Below are positions 42,938 to 52,292 of a DNA stretch of 64,000 nucleotides, in pieces (within the stretch, counting starts at the first letter, position 1; each line of letters begins with the position of its first letter). The position numbers and the translations under genes are program-made. The DNA is from Poritiphilus sp965212595. GTDB taxonomy: Bacteria; Bacteroidota; Bacteroidia; Flavobacteriales; Flavobacteriaceae. The stretch covers positions 90,736-154,735 of the forward strand of contig CBDBVE010000016.1 of assembly GCA_965212595.1 (NCBI GenBank). Reading direction: 5' to 3'. The notes below the pieces were generated by a model. The model was not told the DNA's origin. It worked only from the letters and a program-made list of their open reading frames with translations, and did not search any database.

Positions 42938-44446
42938 ATGGAATATTTCGTTAATTGTAATACCTCTACATTAGCGCCATACACCACTCCTTTAGACAGT
43001 CTAAGGGCGGCGCACTTGTATAGAAGACTGGGGTTTAGCGCCTCGGTACAAACCATCAACCAGGCGGTGGGTCAGACGGCTGGCACTCTGGTAGATAATC
43101 TTATTAATGAGGCCATTAATATGGCCCCGACGGCTGCCCCAACCTGGGCGACCTGGAACAACAGTAATTATCCGGCAGACGATGATGCAGCAGGTCAGAT
43201 GAGACGTGCTCAGCGCGACGAATGGCGCATTACGTACACCAACGGACTGCTAAACAACAACCTCAGGGAACGCCTAAGTTTTTTCTGGAGTAACCATTTT
43301 GTAACAGAGCTAGACATTTACGAATGCAACGCTTTCCTCTATGGTTATACGAATTGCCTGCAACGTAATGCCATTGGAAATTTCAAAACTTTTGTCAGTG
43401 AAATTGGTTTAACAGACGCCATGCTATATTATTTAGATGGTGTTTACAACAATGGTAACAACCCCAATGAAAACTATGCAAGAGAGTTGTATGAACTCTT
43501 CTCCCTAGGGGATGGAAACGGTTATACCGAAGAAGACATTATTGAAACCGCAAAGGCACTAACTGGTTATGTAGAGCGCGGAGAGATTGGTTGCGAGCCC
43601 GTAACTTTTAATCCGGAACGATTTGACGCCGGTTCCAAAACCATTTTTGGTCAGACCGGAAATTGGGATTACGACGATGTAATCGACATTCTCTTTCAGC
43701 AACGTCCTAACGAAATTGCGCAATTCATCTGTAAAAAACTTTACGAATTTTTCGTTCATCCAGATTCTGATGACGATGCCGGAAACGCGCAAACCATTAT
43801 AGATGGAATGGCCAGCACATTCGTAGGAAGCAATTTTGAGATTGCTCCTGTGCTTTCTGAGCTCTTTAGGAGTCAACACTTCTTTGATGAAGATGCAATA
43901 GGCGTGATTATTAAAAGTCCGTTCGACATGTATCTAAATCTATTGAAAGAAACCGGTTTTACCTACGATGACAATACGGTTTTGAATATCACAGACAATA
44001 GTAACCTGCTTGGTCAAACTTTATTTGACCCGGTAGACGTTGCAGGTTGGGAAAGAGACCGGCAATGGATCAATACCAACTTTATTATTGGTAGATGGTT
44101 AACAGCCGAAGTATTCTTGCAACAGTTCTTTCAAAACAATGCTGAACAATTTAGAACGCTGGCAATGGACGCAGTTGGTCCAGGAGACAGTAATACCAGT
44201 AACCCAGAAACTGTAGTAAGGGCTATTGTAGATAAAATTACCCCAAAAGGACTGCTTACGGCTCAGGACTTTGAAAATGCCATGGATGTCTTTAAAATCG
44301 AAGATGTTCCCGAAAGCTACTACGGGCCAGACTATATCGATGGCGGACTATCACTTTGGATGCTGCAAATAAGCCCGGAAGTTCCTCAGCAGGTATTCTT
44401 GCTGCTTATGCACCTATCCAGACAACCTGAGTTTCAACTTAAATAA
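42938..44446 (+). CDS. DUF1800 domain protein, 502 aa
   Basis: Large protein covering one DUF1800 domain: AAHLYRRLGFSASVQTINQA (about 24-43), LRERLSFFWSNHFVTELD (about 108-125), NENYARELYELFSLGDGNGY (about 174-193). Almost always encoded next to a DUF1501 protein, as here (12 bp gap). No signal peptide is apparent in this copy, which is odd because its partner is exported. Function unknown; a role in export or handling of the DUF1501 partner has been suggested by linkage only. Confidence 0.9.
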   Translation: MEYFVNCNTSTLAPYTTPLDSLRAAHLYRRLGFSASVQTINQAVGQTAGTLVDNLINEAINMAPTAAPTWATWNNSNYPADDDAAGQMRRAQRDEWRITYTNGLLNNNLRERLSFFWSNHFVTELDIYECNAFLYGYTNCLQRNAIGNFKTFVSEIGLTDAMLYYLDGVYNNGNNPNENYARELYELFSLGDGNGYTEEDIIETAKALTGYVERGEIGCEPVTFNPERFDAGSKTIFGQTGNWDYDDVIDILFQQRPNEIAQFICKKLYEFFVHPDSDDDAGNAQTIIDGMASTFVGSNFEIAPVLSELFRSQHFFDEDAIGVIIKSPFDMYLNLLKETGFTYDDNTVLNITDNSNLLGQTLFDPVDVAGWERDRQWINTNFIIGRWLTAEVFLQQFFQNNAEQFRTLAMDAVGPGDSNTSNPETVVRAIVDKITPKGLLTAQDFENAMDVFKIEDVPESYYGPDYIDGGLSLWMLQISPEVPQQVFLLLMHLSRQPEFQLK

Positions 44447-44457
44447 AACCTACGACT

Positions 44458-46152
44458 ATGTGTAATAATCATATCCCTATAAATATTCACGATCATAACG
44501 AGCACGATCAGGAACATAAATATTGGAGCAGACGCTCCTTTTTACAGGCATTGGGCATCGCCGGGTCGGGATCAATGATGCTGGGAAGTAATCTTCTAAC
44601 GGCATCTGCTCCATCCCCACTGACCGCGGCAATTGCCAATGCCGATACAGACTGTATCCTAATCCTTATTAGGCTATCTGGAGGTAATGATGGTTTAAGT
44701 ACCGTTATTCCTATTGAACAATACGATAATTATGCCAATGCAAGGCCAAACATTTACATTCCGGAAAGTAAGATTCTAAAGCTTACCGATGAATTTGGTG
44801 TGCCAACCTATATGAATGCTCTGGAACCTATGTGGGGCGACGGGCAGTTTAAAGCAGTGCATGGTGTAGGTTATGAGAACCAGAGTCTTTCACACTTTAC
44901 CGGTTCTGATATTTATGCGAATACAGATTTAACAACCACAGGCTTTGACGGTCTTGATACCGGATGGCTTGGACGTTACTTTGAAAATATTTACCCAGAT
45001 TACCTTGTAAATCCGCCAGCGGCTCCGGCTGCGATTCAGATTGGCCAATACGGGAATCTAATTTTCCAGGGCGAGGAAACCAATTATGCATTTGTGGCCT
45101 CAAACATTGACCAATTAGAGGAAATTGCCGAGTCTGGTGAATTCTATTCGTTAGACGATACCCTATTCGGAGATTGTATGTATGGAGACCAGCTAAAATT
45201 TCTTAGAGGGGTTGCCAATACTACCTATGAATTTTCTGGTCTTATTCATGAAGCTTATGAAAGAGGTCAGAATCAGGTTGAATACCAGGAAAATGGTTTC
45301 GCAAGGCAATTGGCATTATTGGCAAGGTTGATTAAAGGTAATCTTGGAACTAAGGTTTATATGGTTTCTATGGGTGGCTTTGATACCCACGGAAATCAAC
45401 CACAGGCTCACGAACGTTTAATGTCTAACCTGTCTATCGCTGTAAACAATTTCTATGAAGATCTAGGATTTACACAGCAAGATGACAAGGTACTAAGTAT
45501 GACTTTCTCAGAGTTCGGTAGGCGGATCTTTGAGAACGGTTCTAACGGTACCGATCATGGAAAAGCAGCACCAACTTTATTCTTTGGGTCTGGTCTTAAC
45601 GGAAGTGCTTTCGTAGGAGAGCACCCATCCCTGGACGCTCCTAACGGCCGGGGTAACCTGGAGTATACAATGGATTTCAGAGATCTGTATGCCACGGTAC
45701 TGGCAGAATGGTTATGTGTACCCATTCCGTTAGTGGAACAGCATTTGCTCGGGCATGCGTACAACCCTATTAATTTAGGCTTTAATTGTAGTGGTGTGGA
45801 ATTCCCGGATATCGTTTATAGCGATGAGCCACCAACGCCGCCAACACCAGATGATCCAGTGGCTGATAATCCAACACCTGAGTTGTTGAATGCCATTGAG
45901 CACAGACCATTTTATCCTACAGATGGAGCACCACATATTTACTTAGAAATGCCGCTTACGGCTCATGTAGATATTCAGCTCTATAATATTCTGGGACAAA
46001 ATGTAGGTACGATCTATAATGAGATCATGGCCGAAGGTTCTGCTGAAATAAATATCAGGGAACGTTTACCAATGCATTTATCTACCGGAAAGTACATTTA
46101 TAGAATACAGGTTTCCGACAGAAAAATGTCTAAATCGGTTATGGTATCTTAA
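44458..46152 (+). CDS. DUF1501 protein with Tat-like signal and T9SS sorting domain, 564 aa
   Basis: Sulfatase/alkaline-phosphatase-like fold family of unknown activity. N-terminal twin-arginine-type signal (SRRSFLQALGIAG, Arg25-Arg26, then a hydrophobic stretch), DUF1501 domain (about 60-455; RLSGGNDGLSTVIP, VSMGGFDTHGNQPQAHERL, FSEFGRRI), a Pro-rich linker (PPTPPTPDDP), and a C-terminal type A T9SS sorting domain (VDIQLYNILGQNVG ... STGKYIYRIQV). So the protein likely folds in the cytoplasm, leaves by Tat and is then carried across the outer membrane by T9SS. Confidence 0.9.
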   Translation: MCNNHIPINIHDHNEHDQEHKYWSRRSFLQALGIAGSGSMMLGSNLLTASAPSPLTAAIANADTDCILILIRLSGGNDGLSTVIPIEQYDNYANARPNIYIPESKILKLTDEFGVPTYMNALEPMWGDGQFKAVHGVGYENQSLSHFTGSDIYANTDLTTTGFDGLDTGWLGRYFENIYPDYLVNPPAAPAAIQIGQYGNLIFQGEETNYAFVASNIDQLEEIAESGEFYSLDDTLFGDCMYGDQLKFLRGVANTTYEFSGLIHEAYERGQNQVEYQENGFARQLALLARLIKGNLGTKVYMVSMGGFDTHGNQPQAHERLMSNLSIAVNNFYEDLGFTQQDDKVLSMTFSEFGRRIFENGSNGTDHGKAAPTLFFGSGLNGSAFVGEHPSLDAPNGRGNLEYTMDFRDLYATVLAEWLCVPIPLVEQHLLGHAYNPINLGFNCSGVEFPDIVYSDEPPTPPTPDDPVADNPTPELLNAIEHRPFYPTDGAPHIYLEMPLTAHVDIQLYNILGQNVGTIYNEIMAEGSAEINIRERLPMHLSTGKYIYRIQVSDRKMSKSVMVS

Positions 46153-46176
46153 CATAAGCCAATACGAGGAACAATG

Positions 46177-46240
46177 CCCTCGGACACTGGACACTATAAC
46201 AATGCTGTTTGTCCAGTGTCTTCGAGGGTTTTCTTTTTGT
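46177..46240 (+). terminator. Terminator of the DUF1800-DUF1501 operon
   Basis: Long stem, CCCTCG-ACACTGGAC paired with GTCCAGTGT-CGAGGG with a small bulge, followed by TTTTCTTTTTG. Confidence 0.85.
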
Positions 46241-46272
46241 AAAATGCGTAGTGCCCAGCCTGAAAAAATGGT

Positions 46273-46280
46273 TATTTTTG
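46273..46280 (+). promoter_or_regulatory. -7 box of metG
   Basis: TATTTTTG, a perfect TAnnTTTG match, 20 bp before the metG ATG. Confidence 0.55.
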
Positions 46281-46300
46281 TGCCTTAATTCGGCATTTTA

Positions 46301-48379
46301 ATGGCTAAAGATCCTAAAAACCCGGCTCGGTATACGCTCACTGCGGCTCTACCATATACAAATGGACCCATACACATAGGGCATCTTGCAGGGGTCTATG
46401 TCCCGGCAGATATTTACGCACGTTATCTTAGAGGCATAGGCAAGGATGTAGCTTTTATCTGCGGAAGTGATGAACACGGCGTGGCCATACCCATGAAGGC
46501 CAAAAAGGAAGGTGTCTCTCCAAAGGAGATCATTGACAAGTACGATGCAATGATAAGGAAGGCTTTTGATGAATTTGGGATTTCTTTTGACAACTATTCC
46601 CGGACCTCAGAGCAGATCCACCATGAAACCGCTTCAGACTTTTTTAAAAAATTGTATGATCAAGGTGATTTTTTAGAAGAGACTTCGGCCCAGCTTTACG
46701 ATGAGGAAGCAGAGCAGTTCCTTGCAGATAGATTCGTTATAGGTACGTGCCCCGTCTGCGGCAATGAGGAAGCCTATGGAGATCAATGTGAGAATTGCGG
46801 CTCGTCGTTAAATGCAACTGACCTTATCAAACCAAAATCAACGATTACCGGGGCCATTCCCACCCTCAGGGAAACAAGACATTGGTATTTGCCCTTAGAT
46901 AAATATGAAGCTTTTTTAAAAGAATGGATTCTTGAAGGTCATAAAACCGATTGGAAACCTAATGTATATGGGCAATGCAAGTCCTGGATCGATGATGGTT
47001 TAAGGCCAAGGGCAGTCACCAGAGACCTGGATTGGGGCATTCCGGTACCTGTTAAAGGAGGGGAAGGCAAAGTACTATATGTTTGGTTCGACGCGCCTAT
47101 CGGCTACATTTCCTCTACCAAAGAATGGGCAAAGCGAGAAGGTAAAGATTGGGAGATCTATTGGAAAGATGAACAAACAGAGTTGGTGCACTTTATCGGA
47201 AAAGACAATATAGTTTTTCACTGTATTATTTTTCCATGTATGTTAAAAGCACATGGTGATTACGTGCTTCCTGAAAATGTCCCTGCCAATGAATTCCTGA
47301 ACCTTGAAGGTAATAAGCTATCTACTTCAAAAAACTGGGCAGTTTGGTTGCATGAATACCTGGAAGAGTTCAAAGACATGCAAGATGTGCTTCGCTATGC
47401 CTTAACGGCTAACGCTCCAGAAACCAAGGACAACGATTTTACCTGGAAGGATTTTCAGGCCAGGAACAACAACGAACTCGTTGCGATTTTTGGGAATTTC
47501 ATTAATCGTGTGGTTGTCCTTACGAATAAATATTACAATGGAGTTGTGCCAGATCCGTCTGAACTCACAGCGGAAGATAATGAAGCTCTGAAAGCCCTGC
47601 GAAATTTTCCTGATCAGCTAGGGCAGTCCCTCAAAAGATATCGTTTCAGGGAGGCCAGCCAGGAATTGCTCAATCTGGCACGCCTGGGTAATAAATATCT
47701 TGCAGATGAAGAACCCTGGAAGGTCATTAAAGAGGATGAAGAAAGGGTAAAAACAATCATGTTTGTTGCGCTGCAGATTGCAGGAGGTTTGGCGGTCTTA
47801 AGCGAGCCTTTCTTACCATTTACTACGGCAAAGCTTAAAAACATCCTGAATATCAGGTCGAGTGCAATCGAAACCTCCTGGAATGAGATTTCATCAAAAG
47901 AAGTATTGCTTCCTTCAGGGCATCAAATTGGAAGGCAGGAACTCCTCTTTAGAAAAATTGAAGATGCCGAAATTCAGGCGCAGTTAGATAAGCTTCAGGC
48001 CACCAAGGAAGCAAACGAAACCGAAAACAAAGAAATTATGCCACAAAAAGACACCATAAGTTTTGATGACTTTTCTAAAATGGATATGCGCGTAGGAACC
48101 ATTCTCGAGGCTGAAAAAATGCCTAAAACTAAAAAGCTGATGGTGCTTAAGGTAGATACCGGTCTGGATACCCGTACCATAGTTTCAGGTATCGCTGAGA
48201 ATTTCTCAGCCGAAGAAATCATTGGAAAAAAAGTAACGGTTTTAGTCAATTTAGCGCCCAGGCCATTGCGGGGAATAGAAAGCGAGGGCATGATCTTAAT
48301 GACTGAAAACTCAGAGGGCAAATTGGTTTTCCTCAATCCTGATGAAGAAGGTGTTGGAAATGGCGAAACTATAAGTTGA
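46301..48379 (+). CDS. metG: Methionine-tRNA ligase
   Basis: Class I synthetase of 692 residues. HIGH motif in PYTNGPIHIGHL (about 16-27), zinc-knuckle CPVCGNEEAYGDQCENC (about 148-164), KMSKS-equivalent KLSTSKNWAVW (about 335-345), anticodon-binding helical domain, and a C-terminal EMAP/tRNA-binding domain (FSKMDMRVGTILEAEKM, about 592-608) that dimerises the enzyme. Full length; monocistronic with terminator of the previous operon just upstream. Confidence 0.97.
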   Translation: MAKDPKNPARYTLTAALPYTNGPIHIGHLAGVYVPADIYARYLRGIGKDVAFICGSDEHGVAIPMKAKKEGVSPKEIIDKYDAMIRKAFDEFGISFDNYSRTSEQIHHETASDFFKKLYDQGDFLEETSAQLYDEEAEQFLADRFVIGTCPVCGNEEAYGDQCENCGSSLNATDLIKPKSTITGAIPTLRETRHWYLPLDKYEAFLKEWILEGHKTDWKPNVYGQCKSWIDDGLRPRAVTRDLDWGIPVPVKGGEGKVLYVWFDAPIGYISSTKEWAKREGKDWEIYWKDEQTELVHFIGKDNIVFHCIIFPCMLKAHGDYVLPENVPANEFLNLEGNKLSTSKNWAVWLHEYLEEFKDMQDVLRYALTANAPETKDNDFTWKDFQARNNNELVAIFGNFINRVVVLTNKYYNGVVPDPSELTAEDNEALKALRNFPDQLGQSLKRYRFREASQELLNLARLGNKYLADEEPWKVIKEDEERVKTIMFVALQIAGGLAVLSEPFLPFTTAKLKNILNIRSSAIETSWNEISSKEVLLPSGHQIGRQELLFRKIEDAEIQAQLDKLQATKEANETENKEIMPQKDTISFDDFSKMDMRVGTILEAEKMPKTKKLMVLKVDTGLDTRTIVSGIAENFSAEEIIGKKVTVLVNLAPRPLRGIESEGMILMTENSEGKLVFLNPDEEGVGNGETIS

Positions 48380-48473
48380 TTTACGTTTTGCGATATTGCT
48401 TAACGCAATCATTCCAAAAAGTGTCGCGCTCAATTAATCGTATTTTTATAATCCAAATAACAAGAACACCCAT

Positions 48474-49310
48474 ATGAGATTAGTGTTTTTAGCCCTGCTT
48501 GGCAGTCTATGTATATGCCACGGACAACAAGATACCAATGATCAACAAAAAAACCTCTGGCAAGAATTTACCTATGATATGGGGAGTGTTTTTGAAGGTG
48601 TTGGCTATTCGTATAGTCGCCCCCTCCATTGGAAAGGCAAACAGTGGTCTCATTTTGGCGCTATTGCCGGAGGGACGACAGCCCTTTATTTTGTAGATGA
48701 TGAATTTAACGGCTGGATAGGCGGTTGGCGAGAAGACGTCCCAGACTGGCTAATAGTTTACGGTAATGAATACGGTAGCGCCGAATACAATTATATGCTT
48801 ACCGGCGCCGTATATCTTTCAGGGCTTTTTACACGTAATGAAAAGCTCCGTAGAACTGGTGTTTTGTTGATTTCTTCGGCTACCGCCGGAGGATTTTTCC
48901 AACAAGTTAGTAAACGGATTATCGGGAGATCACGGCCAAGAAGCGGAGATTCTTCAGATGTTTTCGATCCTTTTCACTTAGACAGGATACTCAACTATGA
49001 TTCTTTTCCATCAGGCCACGCCATGTTAGCATTTACAAACGCCTATGCCATTGCCAAACAATTTAAAAACCCCTGGCTAAAGGGAGGAATCCTGGCCGTA
49101 GGTGCTATTCCCGGCTTTATCAGGGTTATCGATGAGTTTCATTGGATTTCCGATGTAGCCTTTAGTATGGCCATGGGAGCCTTTATTGTTGAAGCCATTG
49201 ATAGGTTTTTAGATCGGAAATACGACCAGAAGTATAACGACACTCCTAAAGATCTGAGCTGGGATCTTACTTTTAGTCCTGGGAGATTAGGGGTAAGCGT
49301 ACGCTTCTGA
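48474..49310 (+). CDS. PAP2 family phosphatase with signal peptide, 278 aa
   Basis: Signal peptide (1-18, CICHGQ end). PAP2/vanadium-haloperoxidase-type motifs: KRIIGRSRPRSGD (KX6RP, about 143-155), PSGHAMLAF (about 176-184), and R-x5-H-x3-D in IRVIDEFHWISDVA (about 219-232). Likely a membrane or periplasmic phosphatase acting on lipid pyrophosphates or phosphatidate; substrate not determinable. The HDAC-like gene follows after 12 bp. Confidence 0.88.
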   Translation: MRLVFLALLGSLCICHGQQDTNDQQKNLWQEFTYDMGSVFEGVGYSYSRPLHWKGKQWSHFGAIAGGTTALYFVDDEFNGWIGGWREDVPDWLIVYGNEYGSAEYNYMLTGAVYLSGLFTRNEKLRRTGVLLISSATAGGFFQQVSKRIIGRSRPRSGDSSDVFDPFHLDRILNYDSFPSGHAMLAFTNAYAIAKQFKNPWLKGGILAVGAIPGFIRVIDEFHWISDVAFSMAMGAFIVEAIDRFLDRKYDQKYNDTPKDLSWDLTFSPGRLGVSVRF

Positions 49311-49322
49311 TGCATTAACACT

Positions 49323-50225
49323 ATGCTAAAAATTGCCTTCGACCCCATCTTTAGTCACCCACTACCTGAGGGGCATCGATTTCCCATGATCAAATACGAC
49401 TTATTACCTCAACAGTTGCTTTATGAAGGCACTTGCAAGGCTGAGAATTTCTTTACCCCTACAATTCCGAACGACAAGTACATAGTAGCGGTACATGAGC
49501 CTGAATACTTTTACGATTTGCTAAACATTAAGATTCCACCGCGAGATGCCCGCAAAATTGGGTTTCCGTTGAGCGAGCAATTGGTGGAACGTGAGCGCCT
49601 GATTACCGGGGGTACATTAAAGGCCTGTGAATATGCCTATCAAAATGGAATTGCAATGAATATAGCAGGCGGAACGCATCATGCTTATACCAATCGAGGT
49701 GAAGCCTTTTGTATGCTTAACGATCAGGCCATCGGGGCCCGCTTTGTTCAAAACCAGGGCTGGGCGAAACAGGTGCTCATCATAGACCTGGATGTACATC
49801 AAGGCAATGGAACAGCCGAAATTTTTCGTGACGACCCCTCTGTATTTACATTTTCTATGCACGGTAAGGCCAATTATCCTTTCAAAAAGGAGGTCTCGGA
49901 TTTGGATATCGAATTGATGAAGGGTACGAAGGGCAAAGAATATCTTGAAATCCTGAAACAGACCTTAGCAGAGCTACTAACAGATATAAGTCCTGATTTT
50001 GTTTTTTACCAAAGTGGGGTGGATGTTTTGGCCACAGATAAACTGGGAACTTTAGCCTTAAGTATGGAGGCCTGCCGGGAACGAGACCAATTCGTTTTAA
50101 GTAGCTGTAGAGACCGCCAAATTCCTGTGCAATGCAGTATGGGCGGAGGCTATTCACCTGATATTAGGCTAATTGTCGAAGCCCATGCAAATACTTACAG
50201 ATTGGCCCAGAAGCTCTTTTTCTGA
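49323..50225 (+). CDS. Histone deacetylase family protein (AcuC/amidohydrolase-like), 300 aa
   Basis: Zinc-dependent deacetylase fold: GGTHHAYTNRGEAFCMLND (paired His, about 117-135), DLDVHQGNGTAEIF (zinc Asp/His, about 157-170), and YQSGVDVLATDKLG (second zinc Asp, about 221-234). Bacterial members deacetylate acetylpolyamines, acetoin-related or protein lysines; substrate unknown. 300 residues. Co-directional with the PAP2 gene. Confidence 0.9.
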   Translation: MLKIAFDPIFSHPLPEGHRFPMIKYDLLPQQLLYEGTCKAENFFTPTIPNDKYIVAVHEPEYFYDLLNIKIPPRDARKIGFPLSEQLVERERLITGGTLKACEYAYQNGIAMNIAGGTHHAYTNRGEAFCMLNDQAIGARFVQNQGWAKQVLIIDLDVHQGNGTAEIFRDDPSVFTFSMHGKANYPFKKEVSDLDIELMKGTKGKEYLEILKQTLAELLTDISPDFVFYQSGVDVLATDKLGTLALSMEACRERDQFVLSSCRDRQIPVQCSMGGGYSPDIRLIVEAHANTYRLAQKLFF

Positions 50226-50309
50226 TTGCGCCGCTTAAAAGCCTTTTGCTGTCTATCATACAAGTATGCTTATTTTGTATATTAGAAGGGCACAACCAAT
50301 CTCTCTGCA

Positions 50310-51380
50310 ATGCCAAAAAACAATTTTCATTTAAATCTTAGCCCCTTACTTGCCTTTTGTCTATTGTTTCTTATAGGAATCTTTCAGGGCTGTAAGGAAC
50401 AAACAAAACCTAACAACGACCAAACTTCTTCGTCTAACCAGGAGGAAGATGCAAAAGGAAGTAAGATAAAAGTCATCTTCGATACAGATGCCAATAATGA
50501 GCTTGATGACCAACATGCTCTTGCCTATTTACTTTTTAACGGGCCTACATTTGATCTTAAGGCCGTAACGGTTAACGCCACCTATAACGGAGGAGATATT
50601 CAAGGGCATTATGACGAGGCCGAACGCGTTCTACAGCTGTGTAACTTAAAAGATTCTGTTCCCTTGCTTAAAGGGGCTAACGGGAATTTCGCTGATATTG
50701 CAGCCAATTTTAACCCTGAGGGCTATGATGGTCAGGAGGCTGTCGACTTTATCTTAGAAGCTACCAAAAAAGAGGATGTCCTTGTAGTTGCGGTGGGGAA
50801 ACTTACCAATATAGCATTGGCACTAAAAAAAGACCCTTCATTTGCAAACCGAACCAAAATTGTATGGCTGGGATCTAATTATCCAGAACCGGGAGAATAC
50901 AACCAGGATAACGACACTATTGCTATGAATTATGTGTTAGATAGCAGCATTCCGTTTGAAATGGTAACTGTACGCTATGGGCAGCCATCAGGAACTGATG
51001 CCGTCAAGGTTACCCAAAGCGAGATTAATAGCAATATGCCGGGACTGGGGCCCAAGGCCATCCAAGGCATTACCGGAAGGCACGGAGGTAGTTTTGAGAC
51101 TTTCGGAGATTACTCTGTTAACCTCTTTAAATACATTGATTATCACGGGGATCCTCCTTCCCGCCCGCTTTTTGACATGGTTGCGGTAGCCCTATTAAAA
51201 AATAGTGCATGGGGCGAAAAAAAGACGATTCCTGCTCCTATACTTATTAACAATAGCTGGGTAGAAAGACCTGACAATTCCAGGAAAATTGTGCTGTGGG
51301 AGAATTTTAGCAGGGAAGAACTCATTGCAGATTTCTATGCCAGCATGAGGAATCCGGTGCTTATTTCAAATTCTAATTAA
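50310..51380 (+). CDS. Lipoprotein nucleoside hydrolase, 356 aa
   Basis: Splits the N-glycosidic bond of nucleosides to give base and ribose. Lipobox with C28 (GIFQGC), so it is outer-membrane or periplasm anchored instead of cytosolic. Calcium/active-site motif DTDANNELDDQHALAYLLF (about 59-77) is the IUNH signature. Followed by ribokinase 1 bp downstream and a sugar transporter, so the released ribose can be imported and phosphorylated. Confidence 0.92.
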   Translation: MPKNNFHLNLSPLLAFCLLFLIGIFQGCKEQTKPNNDQTSSSNQEEDAKGSKIKVIFDTDANNELDDQHALAYLLFNGPTFDLKAVTVNATYNGGDIQGHYDEAERVLQLCNLKDSVPLLKGANGNFADIAANFNPEGYDGQEAVDFILEATKKEDVLVVAVGKLTNIALALKKDPSFANRTKIVWLGSNYPEPGEYNQDNDTIAMNYVLDSSIPFEMVTVRYGQPSGTDAVKVTQSEINSNMPGLGPKAIQGITGRHGGSFETFGDYSVNLFKYIDYHGDPPSRPLFDMVAVALLKNSAWGEKKTIPAPILINNSWVERPDNSRKIVLWENFSREELIADFYASMRNPVLISNSN

Positions 51381-51381
51381 G

Positions 51382-52281
51382 ATGGGAAAGATTCTGGTTG
51401 TAGGGAGTTCCAATACAGATATGGTGGTTAAAACTCCGCGTTTTCCTGATCCCGGCGAGACTATACTGGGAGGAGATTTTTTTATGTTTCCAGGGGGGAA
51501 GGGAGCTAATCAGGCCGTGGCGGCAGCCAGGGCAGGCGGAGAGGTGACCTTTATATGCAGTTTAGGGGATGACGTATTCGGAAAAAATGCTCTTGAAGGC
51601 TATAGAAAAGAAAAGATAAATACAAACCAAGTGCTGATCACAGCGGGGAAGCCTTCCGGTGTAGCTCTAATTACCGTTAACGGTTCTGGGGAAAACCAGA
51701 TCGTGGTGGCTTCCGGTACCAATATGCTGCTATCCAAGGGTTATATAAAAGAACAAAGCCAACTTCTGGCCAATACCGAAGTGGTCCTTACCCAATTAGA
51801 AACACCGATTGCCACAGTTGAATATCTGGCCGAAGTTTGCCAGAGCCTTAATAAGGCATTGGTTATTAATCCGGCTCCCGCCCAACACTTGAAAGACAGT
51901 ATTCTGAAAGACTTGTATCTTATCACGCCAAACGAAACAGAGACGAAAATTTTGACAGGCATTGATGTAAACAACTTAGAAGACGCCAAAAAAGCTTCGC
52001 TAAATCTGTTGAACAAAGGGGTAAAGAACGTAATCATTACTATGGGTAAAAAAGGGGCCTTTTTTATGAATAAAGAAGAAAGCTTCTTACTAGAGCCTCC
52101 AATCGTTAAGGCTGTAGATACCACGGCGGCCGGTGATGTATTTAACGGGGTTCTCTGTGTAAAGTTAGCAGAAAGAAAGCCCTGGCAATACTGTATTGAA
52201 ATGGCAAATAAAGCAGCGGCCATTTCAGTGACCAGAATGGGAGCACAGGCTTCAGCACCTTACCTAGAAGAAATCAAATAA
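51382..52281 (+). CDS. rbsK: Ribokinase
   Basis: PfkB-family kinase giving ribose 5-phosphate. PfkB motif 1 GGKGANQAVAAARAGG (about 38-53), motif 2 with the catalytic Asp in VDTTAAGDVFNGVLC (about 247-261). 299 residues. Middle gene of the nucleoside hydrolase-ribokinase-transporter unit; 1 bp after the hydrolase gene, 11 bp before the transporter. Context fixes ribose as the likely substrate. Confidence 0.94.
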   Translation: MGKILVVGSSNTDMVVKTPRFPDPGETILGGDFFMFPGGKGANQAVAAARAGGEVTFICSLGDDVFGKNALEGYRKEKINTNQVLITAGKPSGVALITVNGSGENQIVVASGTNMLLSKGYIKEQSQLLANTEVVLTQLETPIATVEYLAEVCQSLNKALVINPAPAQHLKDSILKDLYLITPNETETKILTGIDVNNLEDAKKASLNLLNKGVKNVIITMGKKGAFFMNKEESFLLEPPIVKAVDTTAAGDVFNGVLCVKLAERKPWQYCIEMANKAAAISVTRMGAQASAPYLEEIK

Positions 52282-52292
52282 CCATCTAGCTT

